This document shows positions 13,543 to 15,693 of a stretch of DNA of 15,693 bases, piece by piece. The position numbers were made by a program, and so were the translations under genes. Below the pieces are notes generated by a model that had not been told where the DNA came from, did no database searches, and saw only the letters and a list, made by a program, of their open reading frames with translations. The first letter of the stretch is position 1; each line of letters begins with the position of its first letter. The DNA comes from DSWT01 sp034433375 (GTDB taxonomy: Bacteria > Chloroflexota > Anaerolineae > B4-G1 > SLSP01): positions 1 through 15,693 of the forward strand of contig DAOUAQ010000092.1 in assembly GCA_034433375.1 (NCBI GenBank). The letters run 5' to 3'.

Positions 13543-13848
13543 ATGACGACGCGACAACTCTCTATACCTGAATTGTTAGACAGCCTCCTGGCCTTGACGC
13601 AAGAGCTTTATAGCTACGAGCGCGCCTATACTCTCGTTTCTGAAGACTTTTACACGCTGTTCTCGCAAGGCAAATTGGACGATGGCGAGCCGGAGCAAAC
13701 CGAAGATTTTTGTCTGTGGGCCGGTTTGTATGAAACCAAGCTGGCGCGGGAACAAGCTTTGCGGCAGGCCAGCCATAAAACCGTGCAACGTCTGCTCAAA
13801 ACGTCCGAAAGCGGCAAACTGCGTTTATCCCCGCAGATGGCGATGTAA
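13543..13848 (+). CDS. Putative antitoxin partner of TumE-type toxin
   Basis: The 101-residue protein starts at ATG 13543, with GAGGAG seven bases upstream. It appears all-helical, with segments about 8-31, 33-43, 54-74 and 76-88. The stretch 'YTLVSEDFYTLFSQGKLDD' followed by 'TEDFCLWAGLYETKLARE' resembles small proteins often found just ahead of DUF6516 genes in cyanobacteria and Chloroflexota. No helix-turn-helix DNA-binding motif is clear. It ends six bases before the toxin gene and shares its promoter, so it is most likely the antitoxin. The antitoxin role comes from gene order and general likeness, not from a motif with known activity. Confidence 0.75.
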   Translation: MTTRQLSIPELLDSLLALTQELYSYERAYTLVSEDFYTLFSQGKLDDGEPEQTEDFCLWAGLYETKLAREQALRQASHKTVQRLLKTSESGKLRLSPQMAM

Positions 13849-13854
13849 CGAGTC

Positions 13855-14265
13855 ATGCTAGACTCAATCGAGGGCTACGCTCAGTTCGTTTATGCCTTGC
13901 CCGCGCGCTATCCAATCATTCAGAAAAATACCCTGCGCTTATACACAGTTGGGCCATACGAAGGCGTGCTAAAAGGCGAAGTACATTTCGAGCACAGCAT
14001 CGTCTTGCGCGTAGTCGAAATGATAGACTTCGCGGAAGGGATTATTCGCCGTTATAGCTATACGCTAACACAAGACGGAGAGAAACGCTATTGGTATGAC
14101 CCGCAGCCGCATCCCGAAAACGAGTCTCTGGCGACGAGCTTTCCGCATCATCAACATGTTCCACCGGACATCAAACATCATCGCGTTCCGGCCCCTCATC
14201 TCAGTTTTACCGTTCCAAATCTTCCGGCTTTGATTGAGGAAATCAAGCAGCGCTTTTTCTCGTAG
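13855..14265 (+). CDS. tumE: TumE-family (DUF6516) toxin
   Basis: The 136-residue protein starts at ATG 13855, six bases after the antitoxin stop; no strong ribosome binding site is seen, so translation is probably coupled. The DUF6516 pattern is present: a beta strand region 'HSIVLRVVEMIDFAEGIIRRYSYTL' (about 47-71), 'KRYWYDPQPHPENESLATSFPHHQHV' (77-102), then 'DIKHHRVPAPHLSF' (105-118) and a short C-terminal helix. TumE proteins are the toxin part of TumE/TumA-type modules and are thought to act by blocking growth, with the His-rich 'PHHQH' as a likely active region. It is convergent with the iolB-like gene, 8 bases apart. The pair interrupts an otherwise minus-strand sugar-acid cluster and looks less GC-rich than its neighbours, suggesting separate acquisition. 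Confidence 0.8.
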   Translation: MLDSIEGYAQFVYALPARYPIIQKNTLRLYTVGPYEGVLKGEVHFEHSIVLRVVEMIDFAEGIIRRYSYTLTQDGEKRYWYDPQPHPENESLATSFPHHQHVPPDIKHHRVPAPHLSFTVPNLPALIEEIKQRFFS

Positions 14266-14273
14266 TTCCTCTA

Positions 14274-15092
14274 TTATGCCCCCAACTCCTTCAACATCGG
14301 CACGGTGCGGCTGACCCAACCCAACGCGGGATCGTCTGCCGTGGCCTGGATGCGATGCTCGCCGGCGAGAAACCACAGGTAGTAGGTCATATAGCCCGGC
14401 GCGCTGACGACGGTGTGGTAGCCGTGCGGCGCCATGAGGATGGTGTTGTCGCGCACGGTGAAGTTCTCCTCGACGCCTTCCGCGTTGTAATAACGGCAGA
14501 TGCCGAAGCCGTCGGGCGGGTTGACTTTGAAGAAGTAGTCCTCCTCGTGGTCGGCCTCGCGGGGCAGATCGTCCACCTCGTGCTTGTGCGGCGGGAACGT
14601 GCTCCAGTTGCCGCTCGGCGTGAACGTCTCGCCGACGATGAGCCGCCGCGCCGGCAAGTCGGGCTGGCCCGCCAACGTGAGAATCTGGTGGAAGTAGCGC
14701 TTGAAGTTCGCCGCGCCCCACACGCCGTTGGCGACACGCTCCGGCCCGATGACGTAGGGCGCGACATCCAGGTTGCTCGGCGCGCTGGTTAGCGCGATGC
14801 TCACGGGCGCGTCGGCGGCGATGGTGTATGCGCAGCCGGCCGGCATATAGACCGAGTGCGGCTTTCCACTGAAGACATTGGGACGCGCGCCCACCTTCTC
14901 AAAGCGCGCGCTGTTCACCTCAAACGTGGCCTTGCCGCCCAGGATCACCGCGAGCACCTCGCGGTCGCCGGTCTCGCCGCTGTATGCGCTGCCGGGCGCA
15001 AGATTCAGCAGCTCAAAGCCCAACAGTTCGCACGGATTGTAGGGCAGTCGGTTCAGACCAGCGTTATTTTCAACAGCCGCAAAATATCTCAT
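14274..15092 (-). CDS. iolB: IolB/KduI-family cupin isomerase (5-deoxyglucuronate isomerase-like)
   Basis: The 272-residue protein begins at ATG 15092, seven bases after AGGAG. It has two cupin halves. The second carries the IolB hallmark 'GNWSTFPPHKHEVDDLP' (161-177), with His169 and His171, then Glu183/Glu184 in 'DHEEDYFF' and His226 in 'APHGYHTVV', the probable metal site. IolB converts 5-deoxyglucuronate in inositol breakdown; its relative KduI isomerises 5-keto-4-deoxyuronate from pectin. The closest match by motif and length is IolB, but the neighbour upstream is an oligogalacturonate lyase and no other inositol gene is present, so it may serve the uronate route here. It starts 31 bases after the lyase stop and is surely in the same operon. 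The family is certain; the substrate is open. Confidence 0.9.
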   Translation of the reverse strand: MRYFAAVENNAGLNRLPYNPCELLGFELLNLAPGSAYSGETGDREVLAVILGGKATFEVNSARFEKVGARPNVFSGKPHSVYMPAGCAYTIAADAPVSIALTSAPSNLDVAPYVIGPERVANGVWGAANFKRYFHQILTLAGQPDLPARRLIVGETFTPSGNWSTFPPHKHEVDDLPREADHEEDYFFKVNPPDGFGICRYYNAEGVEENFTVRDNTILMAPHGYHTVVSAPGYMTYYLWFLAGEHRIQATADDPALGWVSRTVPMLKELGA

Positions 15093-15108
15093 GTCAGTCT
15101 CCTAACTT

Positions 15109-15122
15109 GTAATTCGTAATTC
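15109..15122. repeat. Two GTAATTC heptamers between lyase and isomerase genes
   Basis: GTAATTC occurs twice in tandem directly beside the lyase stop codon and 16 bases before the isomerase start. It is another short array with a 7-base period placed exactly at a gene junction. Confidence 0.65.
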
Positions 15123-15123
15123 G

Positions 15124-15693
15124 CTACGGCTCAACCAGATAAATGTTCACTTTGCCGCCAAAGTCTGAGGCGTAGAGGATGCGTGTGCCATCCCAACTCC
15201 ACGTAGGATGACAATGACTGCTCTGTGTGTGCCAGGACGTTTTGTGATGACACAATACGGAAAGTTTCGCTTCGACTCCAGAAATGTCGATCAGTACCAG
15301 GTCATCTACATCGTCTCCGACCAGGACGGTGTTATCGGGGTTGGCGTGATAGTGGTTGCAGTAGTAAGGCATATCGATCCGACGCACGACGTTCCCGTAC
15401 CGGTCGGCCAGCCCGACGAAAGGGATCATCGCGTTTGCGTTGACCGGCACCTCGGTCGCCACGGCCTGAGTGCGACTGGAAGTGATCGTGCCGTCGTGCC
15501 CGGGGCCGCGATCATCGAAAAATATGTGACTGTCCTGGGTCCAGAATTCGTGGCCAATGGAGTCGTACTCTTCCTGGCGATAGCACGGTTTTGCCTCTCG
15601 TGAGACAAAATCGAGAATCCATATCCGCTGCGTGACCAGGTTCCATGGCCCTTCGTGGCAGAAGGTTGCCAGCGTGTTGTCGTCGGGACAGAA
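15124..15693 (-). CDS. ogl: Oligogalacturonate lyase, C-terminal part (5' end off window)
   Basis: The frame is open from the right edge to a TAG at 15124 (189 residues), without needing an internal start. It matches the C-terminal half of beta-propeller oligogalacturonide lyases: 'LATFCHEGPWNLVTQRIW', 'GHEFWTQDSHIFFDDRGPGHDG', 'MPYYCNHYHANPDN', 'VGDDVDDLVLID', and the metal-binding 'SWHTQSSHCHP' with the Gln-x-x-His-x-His pattern, plus a likely metal His in 'HYHANPDN'. It ends with 'SWDGTRILYASDFGGKVNIYLV', the last propeller blade. These intracellular enzymes split unsaturated digalacturonate into 5-keto-4-deoxyuronate, which a KduI-type isomerase then handles. That fits the isomerase gene encoded next. 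The N-terminal part is outside the window. Confidence 0.9.
   Translation of the reverse strand, partial: FCPDDNTLATFCHEGPWNLVTQRIWILDFVSREAKPCYRQEEYDSIGHEFWTQDSHIFFDDRGPGHDGTITSSRTQAVATEVPVNANAMIPFVGLADRYGNVVRRIDMPYYCNHYHANPDNTVLVGDDVDDLVLIDISGVEAKLSVLCHHKTSWHTQSSHCHPTWSWDGTRILYASDFGGKVNIYLVEP

Noticed and set aside
11898..13571. Long open frame on the plus strand opposite the glycoside hydrolase (over 550 codons)
   Set aside because: It is antisense to a gene with clear family motifs, shows no recognisable domain, and runs into the toxin-antitoxin promoter. Long antisense frames are expected in GC-rich coding DNA.
14065..14721. Minus-strand open frame of 218 codons across the toxin and the isomerase gene
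   Set aside because: It is out of frame with the IolB-like gene and antisense to the toxin; the Arg-rich translation lacks any motif.
1..15693. tRNA, rRNA, insertion sequence transposase or phage genes
   Set aside because: None was recognised on either strand; the mobile-looking content is limited to short palindromes and tandem repeats.

Overview
The window looks like a piece of a Chloroflexota-type genome (Anaerolineae or a near relative). This is inference from three things: a split MacAB-type exporter followed by Thr/Pro- and Gly-rich lipoproteins, cytoplasmic pectin/rhamnoside-type enzymes, and many short heptamer tandem repeats and small palindromes between and inside genes. No rRNA or tRNA gene was seen, so the placement is not proven. 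Coding is dense and most genes have clear GGAGG-like ribosome binding sites.

Left part (1 to about 6760, all minus strand, read right to left): macA-like membrane fusion protein, a MacB/LolD-type ATPase, a MacB-type permease, and two paralogous lipoproteins with a repeated acidic 'MT(D/E)EER' motif. A rho-independent terminator follows (588-628), then the N-terminal part of an HtrA-like lipoprotein protease that runs off the left edge. Middle (6762-9248): a 322-base divergent control region with direct CTCAG repeats on an 11/22-base pitch and a TATAAT box, then an OmpR-family response regulator and its sensor kinase on the plus strand. Together these resemble an envelope-stress or drug-efflux module: the two-component system probably controls itself and the divergent exporter operon, and HtrA and the lipoproteins act on the outer face of the membrane.

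Right part (9339-15693, mostly minus strand): an oligogalacturonate lyase (partial, right edge), an IolB/KduI-family isomerase, a GH106-like glycoside hydrolase, an OppD/DppD-type transporter ATPase and a PdxA-family dehydrogenase. This reads as a locus for uptake and breakdown of pectin or rhamnogalacturonan oligosaccharides. A TumE-type (DUF6516) toxin-antitoxin pair on the plus strand (13543-14265) interrupts it and has its own promoter.

The least ordinary content is repetitive. Two copies of a 29-base palindrome (TGTAGNGCGARTTG, central G, inverted arm) lie in the coding sequence of the glycoside hydrolase in two different reading phases. A C/G-rich palindrome supplies an extra tail to the response regulator and the ribosome binding site of the kinase. 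Several unrelated-sequence arrays with a 7-base period sit exactly at gene junctions, one of them consisting of four Shine-Dalgarno-bearing units. A double hairpin with complementary cores separates the hydrolase from the transporter ATPase.
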